DNA of 9,827 bases from TMED27 sp964351195 (GCA_964351195.1 CAYGNI010000075.1:1-9827), one strand, 5' to 3'; numbered from the stretch's first letter, positions 1-5,105 are shown. The notes: generated from the letters alone by a model not told the origin. Made by a program: numbers and translations.

Positions 1-127
1 TCTTTGCTGTTTCTTTCTTAGGCGAAGCAGCAGGCTTTTTAGCAGGCGCTTTTTTAGCGGCGGCAGGTTTTTTAGCCGGTGCTTTTTTCGCTGCTGGTTT
101 CTTTTCTTCTTTTTTATCGTCAGCCAT
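1..127 (-). CDS. rpmD: Presumed ribosomal protein L30 with basic N-terminal extension (partial)
   Basis: An open frame starts with ATG at 127 (AAGGAT about 8 bases upstream) and runs off the left edge after 42 codons. All visible residues are low complexity: MADDKKEEKKPAAKK followed by two copies of KKAPAKKPAA (residues 14-23 and 25-34) and SPKKETAK. No L30 fold is visible yet. The identity is inferred from position: rpmD follows rpsE in nearly all bacteria, and the real L30 core (about 60 residues) should start beyond the edge. An alternative is rplO with such an extension, or a separate small Lys/Ala-rich protein. The tail style is the same as in the S17 and L29 extensions. Confidence 0.65.
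   Translation of the reverse strand, partial: MADDKKEEKKPAAKKAPAKKPAAAKKAPAKKPAASPKKETAK
26..88 (-). repeat. 33-base period repeat in the presumed rpmD extension
   Basis: Codons 14-23 (59-88) and 25-34 (26-55) encode the same decapeptide KKAPAKKPAA, offset by 33 bases (11 codons, one extra Ala in between). Differences between the copies are at third positions. This suggests growth by in-frame duplication. Confidence 0.7.
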
Positions 128-152
128 GGGTTTAATCCTTGTCTTTCAAATC

Positions 153-716
153 TTATTCTTCGCCAAATGCTGCTTCTTTTTCACCGCGGCCAGCGACGAT
201 TTCAGCAACTTTCTTGTTACGGCGAGATGCAACGTGGCGTGGACTTTGAATTTCCTTCAGCCCCGCAAAAGTCGCGTTCACCATTGAATAGGGGTTGTTT
301 GAGCCGATCGCTTTGGCAACAACGTCGTGGATGCCCAAAGCTTCGAATACCGCACGCATTGGACCACCGGCAATGATACCAGTCCCCTTTGGGGCGGAGC
401 GCATAAACACGCGGCCTGCGCCGTAACGTCCTTTGACGTCGTGGTGCAATGTGCGGCCTTCGCGCAGAGGAACGCGGATCATGTTACGCTTGGCTTGTTC
501 GGTTGCCTTGCGGATCGCTTCTGGAACCTCTTTTGCTTTGCCGGAGCCGTAACCAACGCGGCCTTTACCATCGCCAACAACCATCAAAGCAGCGAAAGCC
601 ATGTTGCGGCCACCCTTTGTGGTTTTTGCGACGCGGTTAATACCAACGAGGCGTTCCAGAAGTTCTGGCTCTTCGCGCTCATTATCGCGTCTGTCTGTTT
701 GTTGTGCTTGTGCCAT
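153..716 (-). CDS. rpsE: 30S ribosomal protein S5
   Basis: S5 helps form the mRNA entry channel with S3 and S4 and is the classical site of spectinomycin-resistance and ribosomal ambiguity changes. The 187-residue product has the N-terminal double-stranded-RNA-binding fold with VAKTTKGGRNMAFAALMVVGDGKGRVGYG (about 29-57, including the KGGR spectinomycin loop) and the C-terminal fold with GRVFMRSAPKGTGIIAGGPMRAVFEALGI. The KGGR loop looks wild type. The ATG follows AAAGGAA by a normal distance. The stop TAA is 25 bases before the start of the next gene, presumed rpmD. Confidence 0.98.
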   Translation of the reverse strand: MAQAQQTDRRDNEREEPELLERLVGINRVAKTTKGGRNMAFAALMVVGDGKGRVGYGSGKAKEVPEAIRKATEQAKRNMIRVPLREGRTLHHDVKGRYGAGRVFMRSAPKGTGIIAGGPMRAVFEALGIHDVVAKAIGSNNPYSMVNATFAGLKEIQSPRHVASRRNKKVAEIVAGRGEKEAAFGEE

Positions 717-735
717 GTTTTGTTTCCTTTATGTC

Positions 736-1116
736 CTAGAACTGTAGTCCGCCTTCGCGTGCGCCATCGGCTAATGCTTTTACGCGGCCGTGATACACGT
801 AGCATCCACGATCGAATACAACTTTTTCAACGCCTGCTTTTTTCGCACGTGCGGCGACCAGTTTCCCAACTTCGGCTGCAGCGTCTTTGTTTGCACCGCT
901 TTTCAGCTTTTCTTTCAAATCGCCTTCTAGTGTTGATGCGGCAGCCAATGTTACGCCTTTAATGTCGTCAATCACCTGGGCATAGATTTGCTTGCCAGAG
1001 CGGAAAACAGACAAACGAGGACGTGTTTCGCGGTTACCGGCGCGGTCAATGTTGACACGGCGGATTTTGTTGCGTGTGCGGAAGCTGCGTCTTTGTGATC
1101 CAGTGAGCTTAGTCAT
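736..1116 (-). CDS. rplR: 50S ribosomal protein L18
   Basis: L18 binds 5S rRNA with L5 and brings it to the central protuberance. The 126-residue product has RVNIDRAGNRETRPRLSVFRSGKQIYAQVIDD, then VFDRGCYVYHGRVKALADGAREGGLQF, a textbook L18 C-terminus. Because the protein ends where the family ends and its stop is TAG, this gene shows that TAG works as a normal stop in this genome, which matters for the interrupted rplX. Its ATG overlaps the rplF stop by one base. The gap to rpsE is 19 bases, with AAAGGAA for rpsE. Confidence 0.98.
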   Translation of the reverse strand: MTKLTGSQRRSFRTRNKIRRVNIDRAGNRETRPRLSVFRSGKQIYAQVIDDIKGVTLAAASTLEGDLKEKLKSGANKDAAAEVGKLVAARAKKAGVEKVVFDRGCYVYHGRVKALADGAREGGLQF

Positions 1117-1673
1117 TATTTCTTCTTACCCTCTTTTCTAACAACGTATTCATCTGCGTAGCGAATACCTTTGCCCTTATAAGGTTCAGGTTTTTTGAAA
1201 CCGCGGATTTTTGCGGCTACATGACCTACGAGTTGCTTATCAATCCCGGAGACCTCAATGTTTGTTTGGCCGTCCATTTTGACTTCCACGCCTTCGGGAA
1301 CGTCGTAGCGGACTTCGTGTGAGAAACCAAGTGCGAGGACCAGAGTTTTACCCTGCAAGTTACCGCGGTAACCAACGCCTTTGATTTCAAGCTTTTTTGA
1401 ATAGCCTTCTGACACTCCAACAACAATGTTGTTGACCAGTGTGCGCATGGTTGGCCAGATTTGCTTTGCAAAGCGGCTGTTTGATTTTGGTGCCAGTTCG
1501 ACAATCTTTTGTGTTTTGTCGTCGTTGGCGACTTCGCCAAGCTTCACTGACACTTCGTCATGCACAGCAACGGTCAGCTCGCCGAGCTTGCCCTTAGCTT
1601 TTACATTTTGTCCTTCGACGCTGATTTCAACGCCTTCAGGGATTGCGACAGGTTTATTTCCAATACGTGACAT
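1116..1673 (-). CDS. rplF: 50S ribosomal protein L6
   Basis: L6 lies near the factor-binding site at the base of the stalk and contacts the sarcin-ricin loop. The 185-residue product contains two L6 folds: MSRIGNKPVAIPEGVEI at the start, IKGVGYRGNLQGKTLVLALGFSHEV (97-121) and the signature GFKKPEPYKGKGIRYADEYVVRKEGKKK at the end. The length is slightly above the E. coli 177 owing to a loop around residues 47-56 (EVANDDKTQK). The ATG follows AAGGAAAG. The TAA stop overlaps the rplR ATG by one base (TAATG), the second such coupling in the window. Confidence 0.98.
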   Translation of the reverse strand: MSRIGNKPVAIPEGVEISVEGQNVKAKGKLGELTVAVHDEVSVKLGEVANDDKTQKIVELAPKSNSRFAKQIWPTMRTLVNNIVVGVSEGYSKKLEIKGVGYRGNLQGKTLVLALGFSHEVRYDVPEGVEVKMDGQTNIEVSGIDKQLVGHVAAKIRGFKKPEPYKGKGIRYADEYVVRKEGKKK

Positions 1674-1692
1674 TTTCGTCTTTCCTTATTCC

Positions 1693-2091
1693 TTAGAATA
1701 CCTGGCAGAGCACTTCGCCGCCAACTTTGGCTTCGCGTGCTTGGTAATCGGCCATAACGCCTTTTGGTGTTGAAACGATCAAGATTCCAAGACCGTTGTA
1801 GAAACGCTCCATGTCTTTCACGCCTTTATATGTACGGCGACCAGGTTTTGACACACGGTCAATCTGACGGATGACGCCGCGGCCTTCTGAATATTTCAAT
1901 TCGATGCGCAATGACTTTTTGTTGTTGTCATTGGCTTCTACTTTATAGGCGCGAATGAACCCTTCATCGGCGAGAACTTTACACACGTTCTCACGCAATT
2001 TCGAAAACGGACAATCGATGACGGTTTTGTGCGCCATTTGACCGTTACGAATACGGGTTAACATATCACCAAGAGGATCGCTCATTGTCAT
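1693..2091 (-). CDS. rpsH: 30S ribosomal protein S8
   Basis: S8 is a primary binder of 16S rRNA helix 21 and, in E. coli, the translational repressor of the spc operon. The 132-residue product shows SDPLGDMLTRIRNGQMAHK, GVIRQIDRVSKPGRRTY and the C-terminal STPKGVMADYQAREAKVGGEVLCQVF, all typical. The ATG at 2091 is preferred over a second ATG two codons on (MTMSDP), because AAAGGAAC lies 7 bases upstream of the first. The ribosome binding site is part of the 8-base repeat array. The gap to rplF is 19 bases. Autoregulation by S8 is possible but no target is seen with confidence. Confidence 0.98.
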   Translation of the reverse strand: MTMSDPLGDMLTRIRNGQMAHKTVIDCPFSKLRENVCKVLADEGFIRAYKVEANDNNKKSLRIELKYSEGRGVIRQIDRVSKPGRRTYKGVKDMERFYNGLGILIVSTPKGVMADYQAREAKVGGEVLCQVF

Positions 2092-2092
2092 G

Positions 2093-2157
2093 TTTTAGTT
2101 CCTTTAGTTTGTTAGTTCGTTAGTGCGTTAGTTTACTTTGTCCACTAACTTACTAAT
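2093..2157 (-). repeat. 8-base tandem repeat and stem-loop before rpsH
   Basis: On the minus strand four adjoining 8-base units read ACTAACGC, ACTAACGA, ACTAACAA, ACTAAAGG (2132 down to 2101), and a fifth ACTAA follows 9 bases on. The fourth unit contains the AAAGG Shine-Dalgarno of rpsH. Upstream, the inverse sequence at 2144-2157 can pair with 2119-2132 in 11 of 14 positions, a stem with an 11-base loop. The array thus fills nearly the whole 79-base spacer. Confidence 0.75.
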
Positions 2158-2170
2158 CTACTCCTAATTC

Positions 2171-2476
2171 TTACCAACTACTCTTTGTTACGCCTGGCAA
2201 CTCACCACGAGAGGCCAGATCCCGCAATGCAATGCGGGAGATGTTTAATTTACGGTAGTAACTGCGTGGACGTCCGGTGACGGCACAACGGTTACGAATG
2301 CGTATTTTTGCGGAGTTGCGTGGCAGTTTGGCCAAAGCCAATGTTGCCTGAAAACGCTCCTCTGCAGGGACGCTTTTGTCTTTGATGATAGCCTTGAGTT
2401 TGGCGCGCTTATCAGCGTATTGCTTTACAAGCTTTTTGCGCTTTTTCTCTCTCTCGATCATGCAGACTTTTGCCAT
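2171..2476 (-). CDS. rpsN: 30S ribosomal protein S14 (zinc-free type)
   Basis: S14 is a late 30S-head protein next to S3 and S10. The 101-residue product matches the long, zinc-independent class: RNRCAVTGRPRSYYRKLNISRIALRDLASRGELPG (about 61-95) and the terminal KSSW, without the CxxC pair of the short zinc-binding class. Start MAKVCMIEREKKRKKL is supported by AAAAGGAAG upstream. It is set off from rplE by 88 bases containing a palindromic repeat and from rpsH by 79 bases of tandem repeats, so it is the gene with the loosest spacing in the spc block. Being the zinc-free paralogue, it does not suggest zinc-dependent regulation. Confidence 0.98.
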   Translation of the reverse strand: MAKVCMIEREKKRKKLVKQYADKRAKLKAIIKDKSVPAEERFQATLALAKLPRNSAKIRIRNRCAVTGRPRSYYRKLNISRIALRDLASRGELPGVTKSSW

Positions 2477-2495
2477 ACTATTTTCTTCCTTTTGT

Positions 2496-2521
2496 TTACC
2501 AGATCCCCACCTTCGCGGGGA
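2496..2521 (+). repeat. Short palindromic repeat, copy 1 (rplE-rpsN spacer)
   Basis: The core is CCCC-ACCTTCGC-GGGG with outer A-T pairs; on the transcribed strand a G-U wobble restores an 8-bp stem over a GAAG loop. It matches 9365-9390 in 23 of 26 bases. It lies in the 88-base gap between rpsN and rplE, upstream of the rplE stop in genome coordinates but between the two genes in the mRNA. No T run follows on the minus strand. Confidence 0.7.
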
Positions 2522-2564
2522 TGACGAAACCCTAAGCTCGGCTCCGCCTCGTTAATATTTCACG

Positions 2565-3122
2565 TCAGTTTCTAAAGGGCATCTTAAAGCCCTTGAGTAA
2601 TTCTTTTGCTTCGTCGTTCGAATTTGCGGTTGTACAAATGATGATGTCCATACCGCGGATCTGATCAACTTTGTCGTAGTTGATTTCAGGGAACACGATG
2701 TGTTCTTTGATACCCATGGCGTAATTGCCACGGCCATCAAAACTTTTGCCGTTAATTCCCCGGAAGTCGCGCACGCGCGGCAATGTGATTGTCACAAGGC
2801 GGTCGAGGAATTCGTACATCTGACGGCCACGTAGTGTCACTTTACAGCCAATGCCCATACCTTCACGGATTTTGAAGGATGCATTTGATTGTCTGGCTTT
2901 GTTGATGACCGGTTTTTGGCCGGCAATCAGCGCCATATCATTGACGGCATTTTCAATGTGCTTACGGTCTTGCGTTGCCTGACCGACACCCATGTTCAAC
3001 ACGATTTTTTCCAGTTTTGGAATTTGGTGAACATTTTTGTAACCGTATTTTTCCTGCAACGCGGGAACGATCTCTTTTTCGTATACTTCCTGATAACGTG
3101 CTTTTTCTGCTGCTTTTGCCAT
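2565..3122 (-). CDS. rplE: 50S ribosomal protein L5
   Basis: L5 carries 5S rRNA into the central protuberance with L18 and contacts P-site tRNA. The 185-residue product has KIVLNMGVG (residues 39-47), GQKPVINKARQSNASFKIREGMGIGCKVTLRG (68-99), the PRVRDFRG loop (115-122) and GNYAMGIKEHIVFPEI (132-147), all diagnostic. The length is typical of alphaproteobacteria. In E. coli the S8 repressor binds spc mRNA around the rplX-rplE junction; I see no convincing copy of that site, but the early stop in rplX would leave about 70 bases just ahead of rplE untranslated. The ribosome binding site is AGGAT. The stop is TGA, the only one in the window. Confidence 0.98.
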   Translation of the reverse strand: MAKAAEKARYQEVYEKEIVPALQEKYGYKNVHQIPKLEKIVLNMGVGQATQDRKHIENAVNDMALIAGQKPVINKARQSNASFKIREGMGIGCKVTLRGRQMYEFLDRLVTITLPRVRDFRGINGKSFDGRGNYAMGIKEHIVFPEINYDKVDQIRGMDIIICTTANSNDEAKELLKGFKMPFRN

Positions 3123-3127
3123 TGTCT

Positions 3128-3190
3128 TTATCCTATTGTCTCGCCGGATTTTTTAGCCACGCGGACTTTTTTTCCGTCTTTCAGAACTGT
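3128..3190 (-). other. rplX: Detached in-frame C-terminal part of L24 after the TAG
   Basis: Continuing the rplX frame past the TAG gives TVLKDGKKVRVAKKSGETIG and then TAA at 3128-3130. This matches the L24 C-terminus (E. coli: EDGKKVRFFKSNSETIK). Full readthrough would give 107 residues, the expected family length. The TAA is 5 bases before the rplE ATG, the tight spacing seen elsewhere in the operon, and AGGAT for rplE overlaps the end. The segment has no ATG, GTG or TTG suited to independent translation, though a GTG codon for Val occurs inside. The reading frame looks undecayed apart from the TAG, which suggests a recent change, a sequence error, or a decoded stop. Confidence 0.9.
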
Positions 3191-3451
3191 CTAGCCAACG
3201 CGGGGTGCCTTACCGGAGTTTGGGTCGGCCAGGGCCACGTTTGATATGTGGATCGACTTTTCTGGCTTTTCGATGCCACCGGGTGATACTTGTGTTGGTT
3301 TATTGTGCTTTGTTACCATATTGATACCTTGCACCAGAACACGTGCTTCGCTCTTCAATACTTTGAGAACTTCGCCTTTGGCGCCTTTGTCTTTGCCTGT
3401 GAGGACAACGACCTGGTCACCTTTTTTGATTTTTAATTTAGGAGCAGACAT
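3191..3451 (-). CDS. rplX: 50S ribosomal protein L24, interrupted by an in-frame TAG
   Basis: L24 starts 50S assembly by binding the 5' domain of 23S rRNA and also sits near the tunnel exit. The 86 readable residues are a normal L24 N-terminal part: a KOW-type segment KIKKGDQVVVLTGKDKGAKGEV (about 7-28), INMVTKHNKPTQ, PGGIEKPEKSIHISNVAL and SGKAPRVG. E. coli L24 has 104 residues and continues RVGFRFEDGKKVRFF. Here TAG (3191-3193) stands exactly where the aromatic residue after RVG is expected, and the rest of L24 follows in frame to 3128. The product is therefore either a protein 20-odd residues short or a 107-residue one if the stop is read through. The N-terminal start is supported by GGAGGT. 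Confidence 0.93.
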   Translation of the reverse strand: MSAPKLKIKKGDQVVVLTGKDKGAKGEVLKVLKSEARVLVQGINMVTKHNKPTQVSPGGIEKPEKSIHISNVALADPNSGKAPRVG

Positions 3452-3453
3452 TG

Positions 3454-3822
3454 TTACAGGACCTCCGCAGCCAATGAGATAATTTTCATGAAGCCTTTGG
3501 CGCGCAACTCACGGGTGACTGGGCCAAAGATACGTGTGCCAATAGGCTCGTTGTTGTTTGAGATCAGCACGCATGCGTTTGTGTCGAAACGGATTTTTTC
3601 GCCGTAGGGGCGCTGCATGCCGAACGACGTGCGAACGATCACGGCACGGCGAACATCGCCTTTCTTCACACGGCCACGTGGAATTGCGTCCTTAACGGAT
3701 ACAATCACAACGTCGCCAATGCTGGCTGTGCGTCTTTTTGATCCACCGAGCACCTTGATACACTGTACTTCACGTGCACCAGAGTTGTCTGCGACTTCCA
3801 TTCTGCTTTGCATCTGAATCAT
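3454..3822 (-). CDS. rplN: 50S ribosomal protein L14
   Basis: L14 forms inter-subunit bridges with 16S rRNA and lies beside L19 in the 50S subunit. The 122-residue length is the family standard. MIQMQSRMEVADNSGAREVQCIKVLGGSKRR at the start, GDVVIVSVKDAIPRGRVKKGDV in the middle and GTRIFGPVTRELR near the end are diagnostic. It is the first gene of the spc block. Its ribosome binding site overlaps the end of rpsQ (3-base gap), and its own last codons carry the GGAGGT site for rplX (2-base gap), so translation of the three genes is probably coupled. Stop is TAA. No extension. Confidence 0.99.
   Translation of the reverse strand: MIQMQSRMEVADNSGAREVQCIKVLGGSKRRTASIGDVVIVSVKDAIPRGRVKKGDVRRAVIVRTSFGMQRPYGEKIRFDTNACVLISNNNEPIGTRIFGPVTRELRAKGFMKIISLAAEVL
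3461..3466 (-). promoter_or_regulatory. Strong Shine-Dalgarno of rplX inside rplN
   Basis: GGAGGT on the minus strand is 9 bases upstream of the rplX ATG, within the last codons of rplN. It fixes the rplX start and shows that the front of rplX is still arranged for efficient translation despite its early stop. Confidence 0.75.
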
Positions 3823-3825
3823 GGT

Positions 3826-4239
3826 TTATTTGTCCTTCTTGTCAGCTGCTTTTGTTGTCTTTTTTGCGGCCGGCTTTTTAGCTGGAGCTTTCTTCGCTTC
3901 GGCTTCTTTGGCGGCTGGCTTGTCTTCTGCCTTCTTAGCTGCTTCCTTCTTAGGAGCGGCTTTGGCTTCTTCTTTCTTAGGTGCAGCTTTTGGTGCTGCT
4001 GGCGCTTCGTTTGCACCTACAAGTGTCCAGCGCTTTCTTTTTGAGATGGGTGCACATTCAATGATAGAGACGCGATCACCAACCTGGCACTGGTTTGCTG
4101 GGTCGTGCGCGGCGAATTTATCACTCTTTTTAATGTATTTTTTGTAAATCGGGTGCATGAAGCGGCGCTCAACAAGAACAGTGATCGTCTTGTCGGTCTT
4201 ATTGCTTACTACTTCGCCTTCTAGAATTCTTTTTGGCAT
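3826..4239 (-). CDS. rpsQ: 30S ribosomal protein S17 with long basic C-terminal tail
   Basis: S17 is a primary 16S rRNA binder in the 30S body. Residues 1 to about 76 are a complete S17: MPKRILEGEVVSNKTDKTITVLVERRF, then YIKKSDKFAAHDP and VGDRVSIIECAPISKRKRWTLV. The typical protein has 80-90 residues; this one has 137. The extra 60 or so residues (77-137) are built from Ala, Lys, Pro and Glu with repeats such as AAPKKE, AKKAPAKKPAAKK and end AADKKDK. Residues 93-103 are identical to residues 70-80 of the neighbouring L29, and the DNA matches in 31 of 33 bases. Stop TAA is 3 bases before rplN, whose AAGAAGGA ribosome binding site is within the tail's last codons, so the end of the tail has a second role. 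Confidence 0.97.
   Translation of the reverse strand: MPKRILEGEVVSNKTDKTITVLVERRFMHPIYKKYIKKSDKFAAHDPANQCQVGDRVSIIECAPISKRKRWTLVGANEAPAAPKAAPKKEEAKAAPKKEAAKKAEDKPAAKEAEAKKAPAKKPAAKKTTKAADKKDK
3931..3963 (-). repeat. Direct repeat within rpsQ tail (partner at 4291-4323)
   Basis: These 33 bases match 4291-4323 in the rpmC tail in 31 positions, exactly 360 bases apart and in the same codon phase (KAAPKKEAAKK in both). The two mismatches are synonymous Lys third positions. Confidence 0.85.
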
Positions 4240-4251
4240 CTCTTTTATCCT

Positions 4252-4530
4252 TTACGCTGCGTCTTTCTTTGAAGTCTTTTTCGCAGGGGCCTTTTTAGCT
4301 GCTTCCTTTTTAGGAGCGGCTTTCTTGGCTGCTGCTTTTGCTTCTGTCGGGGTTGCGTTCAAAAATGTTTTAATCCGGGCAATTGTCCGGCGTGTCTTAC
4401 GGATCTCAGATGTGTTGTCCAGCTGACCTGTTCCTCTTTGGAAACGCAAGTTGAACTGAGCTTTCTTTTGATCCAGGAGAAGTTTTTGAAGCTCATCGGG
4501 TGTTTTTGTTTTAAGGTCTTCAGCTTTCAT
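4252..4530 (-). CDS. rpmC: 50S ribosomal protein L29 with basic C-terminal tail
   Basis: L29 packs beside L23 at the exit of the peptide tunnel. Residues 1-59 form the usual two-helix protein: MKAEDLKTKTPDELQKLLLDQ, then QFNLRFQRGTGQLDNTSEIRKTRRTIARIKT. Family members normally stop at about 60-70 residues; this one has 92. The added segment (about 61-92) is almost wholly Lys, Ala and Pro with motifs such as AAPKKEAAKK and APAKK, resembling histone H1-like tails. The DNA for KAAPKKEAAKK (4291-4323) is nearly identical to that in the rpsQ tail. The gap to rpsQ is 12 bases with an AAAGGA site. The identity of the core is firm; the tail's role is unknown. Confidence 0.97.
   Translation of the reverse strand: MKAEDLKTKTPDELQKLLLDQKKAQFNLRFQRGTGQLDNTSEIRKTRRTIARIKTFLNATPTEAKAAAKKAAPKKEAAKKAPAKKTSKKDAA
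4291..4323 (-). repeat. Direct repeat within rpmC tail (partner at 3931-3963)
   Basis: This is the second copy of the 33-base repeat shared with the rpsQ tail; see the entry at 3931-3963. It encodes residues 70-80 of L29. Confidence 0.85.
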
Positions 4531-4532
4531 TG

Positions 4533-4961
4533 TTATGCCGCCTCCTGCTCTGCGTTGATACGAGCAACGAATTTTGTTTTAATTGGAAGCTTCATCGCCG
4601 CCAATGAGAAGGCTTCACGGGCCAATTCTTCAGAAACGCCGTCCAGTTCAAACATGATGCGGCCTGGCTTTACACGGCATGCCCAATATTCGGGAGAACC
4701 TTTCCCTTTACCCTGACGCACTTCCAAAGGCTTAGATGTTACAGGCACGTCCGGGAAAATACGGATCCAGACTTTGCCCTGACGCTTCAGGTGGCGGGTG
4801 ATCGCACGACGCGCCGCTTCGATCTGGCGGGCTGTAATACGGTCGGGCGTCAATGCCTTCAAGCCGTAAGCGCCAAAATCAAGCTGTGTTCCGCCTTTCG
4901 CGTTTCCGTGAATGCGGCCTTTGTGCTGTTTGCGATGTTTAAACTTTTTAGGGCTTAGCAT
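4533..4961 (-). CDS. rplP: 50S ribosomal protein L16
   Basis: L16 binds near the A-site tRNA and organises the central protuberance late in 50S assembly. The 142-residue product starts MLSPKKFKHRKQHKGR and shows the conserved LTPDRITARQIEAARRA, GKVWIRIFPD and KPLEVRQGKGKG motifs. R82 in EVRQG matches the arginine (R81) hydroxylated by YcfD in E. coli. LAREAFSLAAMKLPIKTKFV near the end is typical. An AAGGAAAAGG ribosome binding site precedes the ATG. The last codons (EQEAA) contain the perfect AGGAGG site of rpmC, and the two genes are only 2 bases apart. Upstream is an unusually long leader with a possible promoter. Confidence 0.98.
   Translation of the reverse strand: MLSPKKFKHRKQHKGRIHGNAKGGTQLDFGAYGLKALTPDRITARQIEAARRAITRHLKRQGKVWIRIFPDVPVTSKPLEVRQGKGKGSPEYWACRVKPGRIMFELDGVSEELAREAFSLAAMKLPIKTKFVARINAEQEAA
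4541..4546 (-). promoter_or_regulatory. Consensus Shine-Dalgarno of rpmC inside rplP
   Basis: AGGAGG on the minus strand lies 10 bases before the rpmC ATG, inside the last codons of rplP (Glu-Ala region). Most other sites in the window are weaker AAGGA types. It fixes the rpmC start and suggests coupled or strong initiation. Confidence 0.8.
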
Positions 4962-5000
4962 TGCCTTTTCCTTACTTCTTCAAACATAAAAAATTTCGAT

Positions 5001-5062
5001 CACATGGACTTTTCTTTACCTGAAAGAGAGTTCCCATATGTTTAAACGTCATACGCGTTTAA
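5001..5062 (-). other. Stem-loops in the rplP leader
   Basis: Two structures lie between the candidate promoter and rplP. The first has TTAAACG and CGTTTAA arms (5042-5048 and 5056-5062) around a 7-base loop. The second, 5001-5040, has a 10-pair outer stem (5029-5040 with 5001-5010, one 2-base bulge and one G-U pair) and a 5-bp inner stem TCTTT/AAAGA closing a CAGGT loop. The segment after it on the RNA is U-rich (six U) but starts about 7 bases from the stem base. A binding site for a ribosomal protein or an attenuator is conceivable; no known riboswitch or L-protein leader is recognised. Confidence 0.4.
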
Positions 5063-5076
5063 GATAGTTTTGCGGC

Positions 5077-5105
5077 TTTATACCGTTGGTCGTTACAAGT
5101 TGCAA
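5077..5105 (-). promoter_or_regulatory. Candidate sigma70-type internal promoter ahead of rplP
   Basis: On the minus strand TTGCAA (5100-5105) is followed by exactly 17 bases and then TATAAA (5077-5082): 4 of 6 and 5 of 6 matches to the TTGACA/TATAAT consensus with ideal spacing. Transcription would start near 5070, leaving a leader of roughly 110 bases before the rplP ATG. The unusual length of the rpsC-rplP gap supports a regulatory role. Such motifs also arise by chance, so confidence is moderate. Confidence 0.45.

Noticed and set aside
327..962. Long plus-strand open frames opposite rpsE/rplR, and similar ones opposite other genes
   Set aside because: Their codons are the complement of well-matched ribosomal protein genes, the products are Cys/Phe/Leu-rich with no family resemblance, and no ribosome binding sites support them.
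2083..2085. Second ATG of rpsH as the real start
   Set aside because: The first ATG has AAAGGAAC at proper spacing; the second would be 13 or so bases away. The two-residue difference is minor in any case.
2503..2522. GC-rich hairpin between rplE and rpsN as an intrinsic terminator
   Set aside because: On the minus strand it is followed (lower coordinates are downstream) or preceded by CTGGTAAAC-like sequence without a T run, it lies inside an essential operon, and a near copy exists elsewhere, so a dispersed repeat fits better.
3191..3193. TAG as a reassigned sense codon in this genome
   Set aside because: TAG ends rplR exactly at the family's usual C-terminus, and also rpsC (followed at once by TGA), rplD and rpsJ at plausible ends; no other gene has an internal TAG.
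4972..5037. A 21-codon ORF (MGTLFQVKKSPCDRN...) in the rpsC-rplP spacer, a possible leader peptide
   Set aside because: No ribosome binding site precedes its ATG, and the sequence is better explained by the stem-loop at 5001-5040. It is short enough to occur by chance.
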